Both the position numbers and the translations under genes were made by a program. From Butyricicoccus_A sp963601915 (lineage in GTDB: Bacteria > Bacillota > Clostridia > Oscillospirales > Butyricicoccaceae), in NCBI GenBank assembly GCA_963601915.1, contig CAVCGL010000017.1, positions 1-48,226 of the forward strand: a DNA stretch of 48,226 nt. The letters are read 5' to 3'. Position 1 is the stretch's first letter; every line of letters begins with the position of its first letter. Shown piece after piece: positions 34,621-42,128 of the stretch. The notes beneath the pieces are model-generated. The model saw nothing but the letters and a program-made list of their open reading frames with translations, did no database searches and was not told where the DNA came from.

Positions 34621-36690
34621 TTACTGATCCCAGCCAAGCGCTCTGCGCTTTGCCTTAATGTCTTCTACAATCTTATTGCCAAGAGCCACCGGATCGACAT
34701 CTACGTGCATCGCAGAGCCCAAGGTTTCCTTGGTTCCTTCCTTCAGGAACTCAATGACGTTCTTGGAGCCGTAAATCGGTGCTTCAACACAATGATACGA
34801 GTTGATGCCCATCAGGCGGAAGCCGAGTGCAGCATCCAGACCCTTTTCATTGCCCCATTCCGGAGAAGTAAAGGCATACGGCATCTCACAAATCTTATGA
34901 CCGCTTGCACCAGCTACACCGGCAAAGATGCCTGTAGAGCGTGTATTATCAATACATTCGCCCACATGCCATACCGGCGGAAGATCCGGTGTCAGGAACT
35001 CACGCATCGAGTCTCCGACCTTATCCAGTGCCGATACATTACAGTAGCCCAGCTTCATCAGCGGGAACGCTGCACAGCCATTGGTCAGAATCAGTACATT
35101 ATTCTTGAGCAGGACATCTGCGACATCCACAGTTGCCTTTTCATACAGAACCTTCGGGTTGCTGCATCCAACCATGTTGACGATGCCGAGAATCTTGCCC
35201 TCTCTCAGAGCATCTGCCAGCGGCTGCATGCTGCCGAAGCGCTTGTGCACGTACTCAACCGAGAAGCCAACCTCTGCGTCCACTTCATACGGCGGGATAT
35301 ACACCGGAATACCGCGGCGCGCTTCAAAGCTCTCAATCGCGCGCATGACAATCTTTTCTGCCAGCTCCCGCGTCTGTTCAATATTGGAATGCTGATGATC
35401 ATATTCAAATCGCTCTGCGCCCGGCAGACGAGCCGATTCACTGGTCGTGACAACCGTCGTCTTGAAACACTTTGCCACTTCCATAATAGACGGGAACACG
35501 TCCTGTACATCGGCAACCCACAGATCCAGTGCGCCGGTGCCCAGTACTAGCTCCGCAGATACCGCATTGGACAGCGGGATGACGCCGCCATAGCGATACA
35601 TCGCAGCCAGACCCGAACAGCAGATGCCATAGAACTGAATGCCCTTGGCACCCTTGCTCTTTGCCAGCTCGACAAACTTTTCTTCCTTACCAACCGCGAC
35701 AATCTGGCTTACCAGTGTCGGCAGATGACCATGTACTGCGATGTTGACATAGCCCTTTTTCAATGCACCGATATTGACCTTAGAGGTCACGCGGTCACCA
35801 ACACCGAACAGGCTGTCCGTCGCAATGGATGCACCGACAACGCCGGAGAAGGTAAACGACAGACCACAGCGCAGGAACTGCTGCATCACGCTCTTCCAAT
35901 CGCCATCCGTGCCGCAGCCGGACTTATGAAATGCCTCAAATACTTCGTGATACGCGCTGATCGGAATAATATCGAGATCCTTCCAGACCTCCTGCCGCTC
36001 TGCCGGTGCACACGCTTTAATTGTGCGGTGCTCTGCCGGAATGGTACGGGACATATCCTCCAGCAGGGCATCTGCCAAATCCGAAGCGATATGCTTAATC
36101 TGTCTGTGCTCGGTCTTGATACCAAAGCTCTTGGCGGTATCACGAATTTTCTGCTGTCCCATAATCGGGATGTTCAGTCTGCCTTCTGCTGCCCACTTGA
36201 GGGAAAGAATAACTTCTCTCGCGTGCATACCGTGCTGAGAAGCACCGGCGGCAGCGGAGCGGAGCAGATTTCTTGCAACAATCAAGTCGGCATCCGCACC
36301 ACAGACACCCTTCGGGCTCTTCGGGGTGATCTTACATGGGCCCATGTTGCAGATCTTGCAACAGACACCGGCAAGACCAAAGCTGCACTGCGGCTGCTGG
36401 GCATCAAAGCGGTCAAACGCCGTATCAATGCCGATCTGCTCTGCGCGGAGCATCATCTCACGGACTGCCGGGTCCGGCGTCTGCTCGATCACGTCCTGCT
36501 TGGATGGGAAAGTTTTTCTATATTCCGCAACTGCGGTCATGTAATCCTTAATAAATGCATTTTCACCGTTCTCGGTCTCTTCCTGATGGTCAGCCTTTGC
36601 GACGATCGTCGGAATACCGTGCTTATCAAAGCCGATGAGTGCGCGATGGTTATGAATGTGTGCCGGAGAATGATGATGTTCGTGCGACAT
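34621..36690 (-). CDS. cooS: CooS-family (anaerobic CO dehydrogenase-like) protein with altered C-cluster
   Basis: Protein of 689 aa. From memory of CooS-II, D/B-cluster Cys are 102, 110, 111, 114, 119 and 130; C-cluster positions align with His322, Cys358, Cys509, Cys539 and Cys579, and the catalytic Lys with Lys616. The sixth ligand position, Cys333 of CooS-II (in DYQCIQPS), is Asp397 here (DVQDVFPS, codon 35500-35502). An N-terminal extension of about 65 residues begins MSHEHHHSPAHIHNH. No cooF, cooC or acetyl-CoA synthase gene lies nearby; an anion-type ABC importer follows. The changed ligand makes normal Ni-CO chemistry doubtful. ATG 36690 is preferred (AAAGG 10 nt upstream). Confidence 0.88.
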   Translation of the reverse strand: MSHEHHHSPAHIHNHRALIGFDKHGIPTIVAKADHQEETENGENAFIKDYMTAVAEYRKTFPSKQDVIEQTPDPAVREMMLRAEQIGIDTAFDRFDAQQPQCSFGLAGVCCKICNMGPCKITPKSPKGVCGADADLIVARNLLRSAAAGASQHGMHAREVILSLKWAAEGRLNIPIMGQQKIRDTAKSFGIKTEHRQIKHIASDLADALLEDMSRTIPAEHRTIKACAPAERQEVWKDLDIIPISAYHEVFEAFHKSGCGTDGDWKSVMQQFLRCGLSFTFSGVVGASIATDSLFGVGDRVTSKVNIGALKKGYVNIAVHGHLPTLVSQIVAVGKEEKFVELAKSKGAKGIQFYGICCSGLAAMYRYGGVIPLSNAVSAELVLGTGALDLWVADVQDVFPSIMEVAKCFKTTVVTTSESARLPGAERFEYDHQHSNIEQTRELAEKIVMRAIESFEARRGIPVYIPPYEVDAEVGFSVEYVHKRFGSMQPLADALREGKILGIVNMVGCSNPKVLYEKATVDVADVLLKNNVLILTNGCAAFPLMKLGYCNVSALDKVGDSMREFLTPDLPPVWHVGECIDNTRSTGIFAGVAGASGHKICEMPYAFTSPEWGNEKGLDAALGFRLMGINSYHCVEAPIYGSKNVIEFLKEGTKETLGSAMHVDVDPVALGNKIVEDIKAKRRALGWDQ

Positions 36691-36758
36691 AGAATTCACG
36701 CCTTTCTGTTCATATCTATATAATTCCTACTTGTTTACCGTGTTTTGTTTACTCGCTT

Positions 36759-36788
36759 ATTATATACTAGCCTACTAGGAATTGTCAA
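36759..36788 (-). promoter_or_regulatory. Promoter with direct-repeat operator for the CooS/ABC operon
   Basis: Consensus TTGACA (36783-36788) and TATAAT (36759-36764), 18-bp spacing, on the minus strand. The spacer contains the direct repeat TACTAG-CC-TACTAG (36765-36778, plus-strand reading), a likely repressor site because it lies between the two promoter boxes. The rest of the 36700-36900 intergenic region is AT-rich and without genes. Confidence 0.7.
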
Positions 36789-36903
36789 TATGATTTCGAG
36801 AAAACGTTTGCACAAAATAAATCTTTTCTTTAAAACTGGAAATTTGTTGCAAATATTGCTTTCAAATAGAACATAATCTGTTCTATATCCGCCTCAAAAT
36901 ACA

Positions 36904-36938
36904 AGCAGACCCGCGGCATTTTCATGCCGCAGGTCTGC
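36904..36938 (-). terminator. Terminator of the PAP2-like gene
   Basis: AGCAGACC-GCGGCAT / ATGCCGC-GGTCTGCT stem with TTTC loop, 4 bp past the stop codon. The minus strand continues TTGTATTTTG. Confidence 0.7.
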
Positions 36939-36941
36939 TCG

Positions 36942-37592
36942 TCATTCCATCATTTTTTCCGTCGCACCGTATAACACAACCAGTCCCGCACTGAGCAGAA
37001 CGCCGCCGATAATATCCGTAAACCAGTGCACACCGGCAATCAAGCGTCCAGCCACCATACACGCGGTAAACACAGCGAGAATACAGCGAATTATTGTTCT
37101 TACCCGTGCATTCTGTATGCGTGCACGCAGCTGCATCATCGCAGTCGGTATGACGCACAGCACCAGCATGGTGGTCGATGACGGATAAGACGCTTCCAAA
37201 CGCCCGTCTATCAGCACCGGTCTAGCGTTTACGGCAACGGTTTCAAATACCAGATAGAGAATCAAGACCAGAAGATAGAATCCGCCCAAAAGTAAAATAT
37301 CACGGTCAACGCGAAACAGCTTTCTTCTGCGCATCCACTGCACCATCCCCAGCACAGCAAATCCCAGCACAAATCCCATCGGTACCAATCCTAGCCAGTC
37401 CGTCAGGACATATAGCCCCATGTGTACACCGGTCAAGTCATGTACCCAGCCATTGAGTCCGGCAAATCCCACCGATGAGCCATTGGGCCCAATGGGCTGC
37501 ACATCAATCCGACATATAGCCACCGTCCACAGCACAAATGCTGTGAGAAGCATACCCGCAATCCCAAATAATTTTCCCTTTGTTTTTTTCAT
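36942..37592 (-). CDS. PAP2-like membrane protein lacking the PSGH histidine
   Basis: Membrane protein of 216 aa with about six helices. Motif 1 is NARPVLIDGR, and motif 3 is GRLIAGVHWFTDIIGG, both family-like, but motif 2 reads ASYPSSTTMLV where active PAP2 enzymes have PSGH or PSSH. The His that protonates the leaving group is therefore Thr. It could be a diverged lipid phosphatase, or a non-catalytic binding protein. No close operon partner; about 110 bp of non-coding sequence separate it from the XRE gene. Confidence 0.8.
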   Translation of the reverse strand: MKKTKGKLFGIAGMLLTAFVLWTVAICRIDVQPIGPNGSSVGFAGLNGWVHDLTGVHMGLYVLTDWLGLVPMGFVLGFAVLGMVQWMRRRKLFRVDRDILLLGGFYLLVLILYLVFETVAVNARPVLIDGRLEASYPSSTTMLVLCVIPTAMMQLRARIQNARVRTIIRCILAVFTACMVAGRLIAGVHWFTDIIGGVLLSAGLVVLYGATEKMME

Positions 37593-37700
37593 CGTCTGTC
37601 CGTCCTTTTCAATAGATATTGACTTTCGTCTGTATCCATCCTGTCAGAACGCACACAAAAAGAAAAGAATCTGGGCGTCACAACCGTGACACGAAGCGTG

Positions 37701-38306
37701 TCATGCCCATTTTATCAACAAAACCGCTTTGATTAGCAACAGAAAGAACAGAAACGCCGCCGCATACGGCTGCAAACTCATGACAAACAGCAGTGTGCCC
37801 ACAGCATGTACGCTCAATGAAATTTTCTCTCTGCTGTGCAGCCAGCGCACAGATTTCCAATTTTGCAACGTTAACAGCAGCACGCCCCACAGTGTCAGCG
37901 CGGACGCCATGACCACATATGCAGCCTTGATATATGTCGCGCTGCCCGTCCATGCCAGCAGAGAAACCGCCTGCACGGCTCCATCCATGCGCTGACCAAA
38001 AAACGGCAGAAAAAACAGCATTGCCGCGCAGCAATCCAGCAGTCCAAACACCAAATTGCGAATCCGTTTTTCTCTCTGCTTGGTTTCTTCCTGCGCAAGG
38101 GTGAGCAGGGCATCACCGGAAAGCAGTTCATCCACAGAGACGGCAAAAAACGCCGAGAGTGCCTTGAGAGAATCAATGCTCGGTGTTCCTCTGCCGGATT
38201 CCCATTTGGAAATCGCTGTGCGCGAAACATAGATGCGCTGCGCCAATTGTTCCTGCGTTAAACCGCGGCTTTTCCGCAGCTCTTGCAGCTTTTCATATAA
38301 TTCCAT
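37701..38306 (-). CDS. XRE-family regulator with C-terminal membrane segments
   Basis: Regulator of 201 aa. The N-terminal helix-turn-helix (about 4-60: LTQEQLAQRIYVSRTAISKWESGRGTPSIDSL in outline) is followed by an acidic/basic linker and four hydrophobic segments (about 85-105, 118-140, 148-163, 170-198). Membrane-tethered XRE proteins of this layout occur in Firmicutes, but their signal is unknown. It has no Shine-Dalgarno sequence and lies 6 nt after the aldo/keto reductase stop codon, so translation is probably coupled. Confidence 0.88.
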   Translation of the reverse strand: MELYEKLQELRKSRGLTQEQLAQRIYVSRTAISKWESGRGTPSIDSLKALSAFFAVSVDELLSGDALLTLAQEETKQREKRIRNLVFGLLDCCAAMLFFLPFFGQRMDGAVQAVSLLAWTGSATYIKAAYVVMASALTLWGVLLLTLQNWKSVRWLHSREKISLSVHAVGTLLFVMSLQPYAAAFLFFLLLIKAVLLIKWA

Positions 38307-38312
38307 GGTGTA

Positions 38313-39215
38313 TTATGTATTCGGGGTAGAATCTGTGATCTTTCCGGACGGAGCCAAGCCACCCACTGCCTGCTCCAAGAAAGCAGTCACCGCCGCGCCG
38401 GTATTGCGGGGCACAAAGCAGGTATGGCCGGTATCCAACCCAGCGATCTGCTGCATCTCATCTCCCGAGAGCGTAAAATCGAAACTGTCCAGATTTTCCT
38501 TCATTCGCTGAGGATTCGAGGACTTGACCAGCGGCACGATGTCCCGCTGCGTCAGCCAGCGCAGAGCCACTTGCGCCGGAGATTTTCCGTGAGCAGCTCC
38601 AATCCGGCAAAGCACCTCATTGTGAAACAGGTCATTTTGTCCGGCAGACAGCGGCGACCATGCCTGCATCTGGATGCCCTGCTCTTTCAGATACGCAAGT
38701 TCCTCTTCCCGCTGGAAAAACGGGTTGCATTCCAGCAGATTCACAGCGGGCTTTACTTTGTTCCAGAATAAGAAATCCGCCAAATGATCCTGCGTAAAGT
38801 TATCTACGCCAATCGCGCGAACCTTTCCCTCCGCATACAACTCTTCCAAAGCCCGCCAGGCTCCGAACACATCGTGGTAGGGCTGGTGAATCACATATAA
38901 ATCCAGATAGTCCAGTCCCAGCTTTTTCAAAGATTCCGCAAAGCCACGCTTTGCGCCCTCATAGCTGATGTCCGGTATCCACAGCTTGGTGGTAATAAAA
39001 AGTTCTTCTCTCGGCACACCGCAGCGGCGAATGGCTCTGCCGACAGCTTCCTCATTGCCGTAGGCGGCAGCGGTGTCAATCAAGCGATAGCCGGATTGAA
39101 TGGCCTGCACCACCGCTTCCTCACAGGCAGCCTGATCCGTCATGCGGAACACGCCATAGCCGATTTTCGGCATGGTTACGCCGTTATTCAACGTCACAAT
39201 TGTATCAGTCATCAT
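38313..39215 (-). CDS. Aldo/keto reductase
   Basis: NADPH-dependent carbonyl reductase of 300 aa with a (beta/alpha)8 barrel. The tetrad Asp47, Tyr52, Lys77 and His110 is present (LIDTAAAYGNE, FITTKLW, YVIHQPYH), as is the C-terminal cofactor region VPLVKSSNPQRMKENLDSF. The family position is near 2,5-diketogluconate and methylglyoxal-type reductases. AGGAGG is 4 nt before ATG 39215. It lies between a MATE transporter (9-nt gap) and the XRE gene. Confidence 0.93.
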   Translation of the reverse strand: MMTDTIVTLNNGVTMPKIGYGVFRMTDQAACEEAVVQAIQSGYRLIDTAAAYGNEEAVGRAIRRCGVPREELFITTKLWIPDISYEGAKRGFAESLKKLGLDYLDLYVIHQPYHDVFGAWRALEELYAEGKVRAIGVDNFTQDHLADFLFWNKVKPAVNLLECNPFFQREEELAYLKEQGIQMQAWSPLSAGQNDLFHNEVLCRIGAAHGKSPAQVALRWLTQRDIVPLVKSSNPQRMKENLDSFDFTLSGDEMQQIAGLDTGHTCFVPRNTGAAVTAFLEQAVGGLAPSGKITDSTPNT

Positions 39216-39224
39216 CGTTCCTCC

Positions 39225-40607
39225 TTATTTTTCGTTGGATTGCAGCCCGGCAAACCGCCGGGATGGATGGTAGCAAAGCGTTGCAATCAGAATGAGACAT
39301 GCCGTCGCGGAAAGGCTGACGGGGTATCCGATCATAATTGTTTGGAAGGTCTGGCTTTGCGGGAAAACCAATTGAATCCAGCCGATGCGGATTCCACAAA
39401 CGCCAAGTATTGTCAACAGAGCTGGGACAGCCGAGATGCCAAAGCCGCGCAGATAGCCGCTCATGACTTCATACAGCAGGCTGAACGAATGCGCGACCAT
39501 GATCGTCATCAATCGAATATATCCGGTGCTGACGACCTCCGGGTCATTGTTGAAAATTGCCAGAAGAGACTTTCCGAAAAGCAGAATGACGGCGATGGCA
39601 GCAGCCAGAGCAAGGACGCCTTCTGCGACACAAAGCAGCAGTGTTTTTTTGCAGCGCCGCAGTTCTCCAGCACCAAAGTTCTGCCCAACAAAGGTCGTGC
39701 AGGCTTGTGAAAAGGAATTCAGAATATCATAGGTAATGATCTCAATGTTGTATGCCGCGCTGGAGGCCGCCATGACCACCGTGCCCAGACTGTTAATGGC
39801 GGACTGAATCACAATATTGGAAAGGGCAAACACGGCACTTTGAATGCCCGCAGGCAGTCCGATGCGGAGGATACGCTTTAACATATCCCTGTCGATTCGC
39901 AGCTGTTTCGGTTCCAGATGAATGCCCTGCGTGGTTTGACGCAGTTTGCGGTAGAGCAAAACAGAGCTGACCGCATTCGAGATCACCGTGGCAATCGCAA
40001 CACCATTTACCGTCATGTGCAGAATCGCCACGAAAAACAGATTGAGAAGGACATTCAGAATACCGGAGGTCGCCAGCGCGATCAGCGGTATTTTCGTCTC
40101 TCCCACGCTGCGGAAAATAGCAGCCTCAAAGTTATAGAGCAAAATCACCGGCATTCCCGCCAGATAAATTTTCAGATACAGCAACGCCAATGGAAACACA
40201 TCTGCTGGCACATGCAGAAGTCCCAGCACCGGCGCGGCAAGCAGTTCTCCGACACAGGTTACCAGAAAGCCGCCCAGCAGTGCCACAAGCACCGAGGTGT
40301 GGACAGCTTTTCTCACATCTTCTTCGTTTCCCTGTCCAATCGCGTTTGCAATGACTACGTTGGCTCCGAGAGCAATGCCGATAAAAAAATTGACGATCAA
40401 ACTGATAATGGGGCTGTTTGCTCCCACTGCAGCTACGGCAATGGTGCGATTGGCTCCGGTAAAATTGCCGACGATTGCCACGTCCGAGGCGTTAAAGAGC
40501 TGTTCCAGAATCGCAGTTGCCGCCACCGGCAGGGCAAACTGAGGAATTTTATTCCAGATAGAGCCGTGCAGCATATCCAGCTGCTTTTTTCCTTCCATAG
40601 CTATCAT
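39225..40607 (-). CDS. MATE family efflux transporter
   Basis: Exporter of 460 aa with twelve hydrophobic segments. The N-terminal half contains LPVAATAILEQLFNASDVAIVGNFTG in outline and the second half QSAVFALSNIVIQSAINSLG. It is clearly different from the MATE protein at 6.5 kb. The ribosome site (AGAAAGAAG) is weak. First gene of the MATE-aldo/keto reductase-XRE operon, divergent from a LysR gene with an operator array between them, so it is likely induced by the compound the LysR protein senses. Confidence 0.92.
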   Translation of the reverse strand: MIAMEGKKQLDMLHGSIWNKIPQFALPVAATAILEQLFNASDVAIVGNFTGANRTIAVAAVGANSPIISLIVNFFIGIALGANVVIANAIGQGNEEDVRKAVHTSVLVALLGGFLVTCVGELLAAPVLGLLHVPADVFPLALLYLKIYLAGMPVILLYNFEAAIFRSVGETKIPLIALATSGILNVLLNLFFVAILHMTVNGVAIATVISNAVSSVLLYRKLRQTTQGIHLEPKQLRIDRDMLKRILRIGLPAGIQSAVFALSNIVIQSAINSLGTVVMAASSAAYNIEIITYDILNSFSQACTTFVGQNFGAGELRRCKKTLLLCVAEGVLALAAAIAVILLFGKSLLAIFNNDPEVVSTGYIRLMTIMVAHSFSLLYEVMSGYLRGFGISAVPALLTILGVCGIRIGWIQLVFPQSQTFQTIMIGYPVSLSATACLILIATLCYHPSRRFAGLQSNEK

Positions 40608-40635
40608 GCTTCTTTCTGCGTTTCAGTCTGATTGT

Positions 40636-40720
40636 AGTATACAGCCCTCCGAGAACAATAGCAAATACCTATGTAGAATAGTTTATCATAGTTTACAGGA
40701 ATGATAAGAGGCAGTATACT
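40636..40720. promoter_or_regulatory. Divergent promoter with LysR-type double site
   Basis: MATE promoter on the minus strand: TTGCTA (40659-40664), 17 bp, TATACT (40636-40641). LysR promoter on the plus strand: TTTACA (40692-40697), 17 bp, TATACT (40715-40720). Between them are a perfect 7-11-7 inverted repeat TTATCAT-N11-ATGATAA (40683-40707), centred about 66 bp upstream of the MATE start and covering the LysR -35 box, and CTAT-N5-ATAG (40669-40681), centred near -46. This is the classic LysR recognition plus activation site arrangement with autorepression. Confidence 0.8.
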
Positions 40721-40741
40721 AAATAAAGAGGTGAGAACGGC

Positions 40742-41605
40742 ATGGAATTGAGAACCTTGCGGTACTTTCTTGCTGTGGCAAGAGAAGAAAATATTACACG
40801 GGCGGCGGAGCACCTGCATATCTCTCAACCGTCTTTATCCAAGCAGCTCATGGAACTGGAACGGGAATTCGGAAAGCAGCTGCTCATTCGCGGGAAACGA
40901 AAAATCACGCTGACAGAGGAGGGCGTTCTGCTGCAAAAGCGTGCCAATGAGATCCTTGCGCTGGCGGAAAAAACCGAGCAGGAACTGCACGCAGATTCCA
41001 TGCAGATCAGCGGAGAGGTTTCCGTTGGCGGCAATCCGACTCCATCGGTACTGCACGTTGCCGCTGCCGTCCATCGGAAATATCCGGATATTCGGTTTCG
41101 GTTTTACAGCAGTGACGCCACGGATGTGACCGAACGCTTAGACCACGGCAGTCTGGATTTTGCGGTGATGCTGGAACCGGTAGACACCACCAAATACGAA
41201 TATCTATCCCTGCCAGACGGTGGCCGCTGGGGGCTTCTTCTGCCGGAGTCCTCTGCTCTTGCCGGAAAGGCGGTCATAACAAAAACGGACATTGCTGACA
41301 TTCCACTCATCCTGCATCACCGCATTGGCTTACAGCAGGAAATCGCACATTGAGCGCAGACCGAAATCGACCAGCTGCACATCGCAGCGACATACAACGT
41401 CATCAACGGCGATCCTGCTGCCTTTGTACAAAGCGGACTGGGGTATCTGCTGACAACGGATAATCATTTACCCAAACAACTTGACCCGAGTCTTTGTTTC
41501 CGTCCACTTTCTCCGACCTTAGCACTCCGCCATGCACTGGTCTGGAAGCGATACGCCGTGTTCAGCAAGGCGGCGGAAATATTTTTACAGGCATGCAGAG
41601 CATAA
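40742..41605 (+). pseudogene. LysR family regulator interrupted by a TGA codon
   Basis: The frame reads as a full LysR protein of 287 codons, but codon 204 is TGA (41351-41353). The N-terminal helix-turn-helix (about 1-60: NITRAAEHLHISQPSLSKQL) and most of the effector domain precede it. After the TGA the same frame continues as AQTEIDQLHIAATYNVINGD to TAA at 41603-41605 with normal LysR-like content (FVQSGLGYLLTT, ALVWKRYAVFSKAAEIFL). The site fits a former Trp codon (TGG to TGA). TGA is a normal stop elsewhere in the window, so recoding is unlikely. Either a recent nonsense mutation or a sequencing error; a 203-aa truncated protein would keep DNA binding. Confidence 0.85.
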
Positions 41606-41626
41606 CGCTTGGATTTCTGCGTATAG

Positions 41627-41666
41627 AAAAAAAGAAAACCACCAAACCGTAAGGTCTGGTGGTTTT
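41627..41666 (-). terminator. Terminator after the tRNA-Ser pair
   Basis: AAAACCACCAGACC / GGTTTGGTGGTTTT stem with TTAC loop on the minus strand followed by a run of T (plus-strand A-run 41627-41633), 5 bp beyond the 3' end of tRNA-Ser(GCT). Confidence 0.85.
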
Positions 41667-41670
41667 GCTT

Positions 41671-41760
41671 TGGCGGAGAAGGAGGGATTTGAACCCTCGC
41701 GACACTTTCGCGCCCTACTCCCTTAGCAGGGGAGCCCCTTCACCACTTGGGTACTTCTCC
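41671..41760 (-). tRNA. tRNA-Ser (anticodon GCT)
   Basis: 90 nt including encoded CCA. Acceptor GGAGAAG/CTTCTCC, anticodon loop CTGCTAA giving anticodon GCT (reads AGC/AGU), a long serine-type variable arm (TAGGGCGCGAAAGTGTCGCG), and T-arm GAGGGTTCAAATCCCTC. Confidence 0.95.
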
Positions 41761-41788
41761 AAAGGCTGCTGTCTTTCCAAGAAAAATG

Positions 41789-41877
41789 TGGCGGAGAGGG
41801 TGGGATTCGAACCCACGCGCCCTTTCGGACAAACGGTTTTCAAGACCGCCTCGTTATGACCACTTCGATACCTCTCC
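41789..41877 (-). tRNA. tRNA-Ser (anticodon TGA)
   Basis: 89 nt including encoded CCA. Acceptor GGAGAGG/CCTCTCC, anticodon loop TCTTGAAAA region giving anticodon TGA (reads UCA and other UCN), long variable arm, T-arm GTGGGTTCGAATCCCAC. Lies 28 nt upstream of tRNA-Ser(GCT) and is probably co-transcribed with it. Confidence 0.95.
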
Positions 41878-42128
41878 GTATCGAAAACTCTCTTGTCAAG
41901 CAAGAAATATTATAGCACAGCTTGGTTTGCCTGTCAATTGTTTTCCTGTATTTTTTCTTTCTTTGTCACAAAAAAATTTGCAAATAAATCGTTAACTTTC
42001 GCGAAAATCCGATGCATTCTATTATTCAATATGTTATACTGTGTTAGAGAAAAAAAGATGTTTTTTGTGCATCTTGCGGTGCATTCATCTTTATCCCCTA
42101 CTTAGCTTTATCAGGAGGGTCATTTTGT

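Noticed and set aside
41351..41353. TGA in LysR as selenocysteine or Trp recoding
   Set aside because: No SECIS-like hairpin is evident, LysR proteins do not use selenocysteine, and TGA serves as an ordinary stop for other genes here.
41659..41995. Short ORFs over the tRNA genes
   Set aside because: They lie inside two clear serine tRNAs and their flanks and have no coding features.
42047..42090. Hairpin-like AAGATG...CATCTT upstream of fruK as a riboswitch
   Set aside because: Only a short imperfect stem without T-run or known motif; not enough to call a regulatory RNA.
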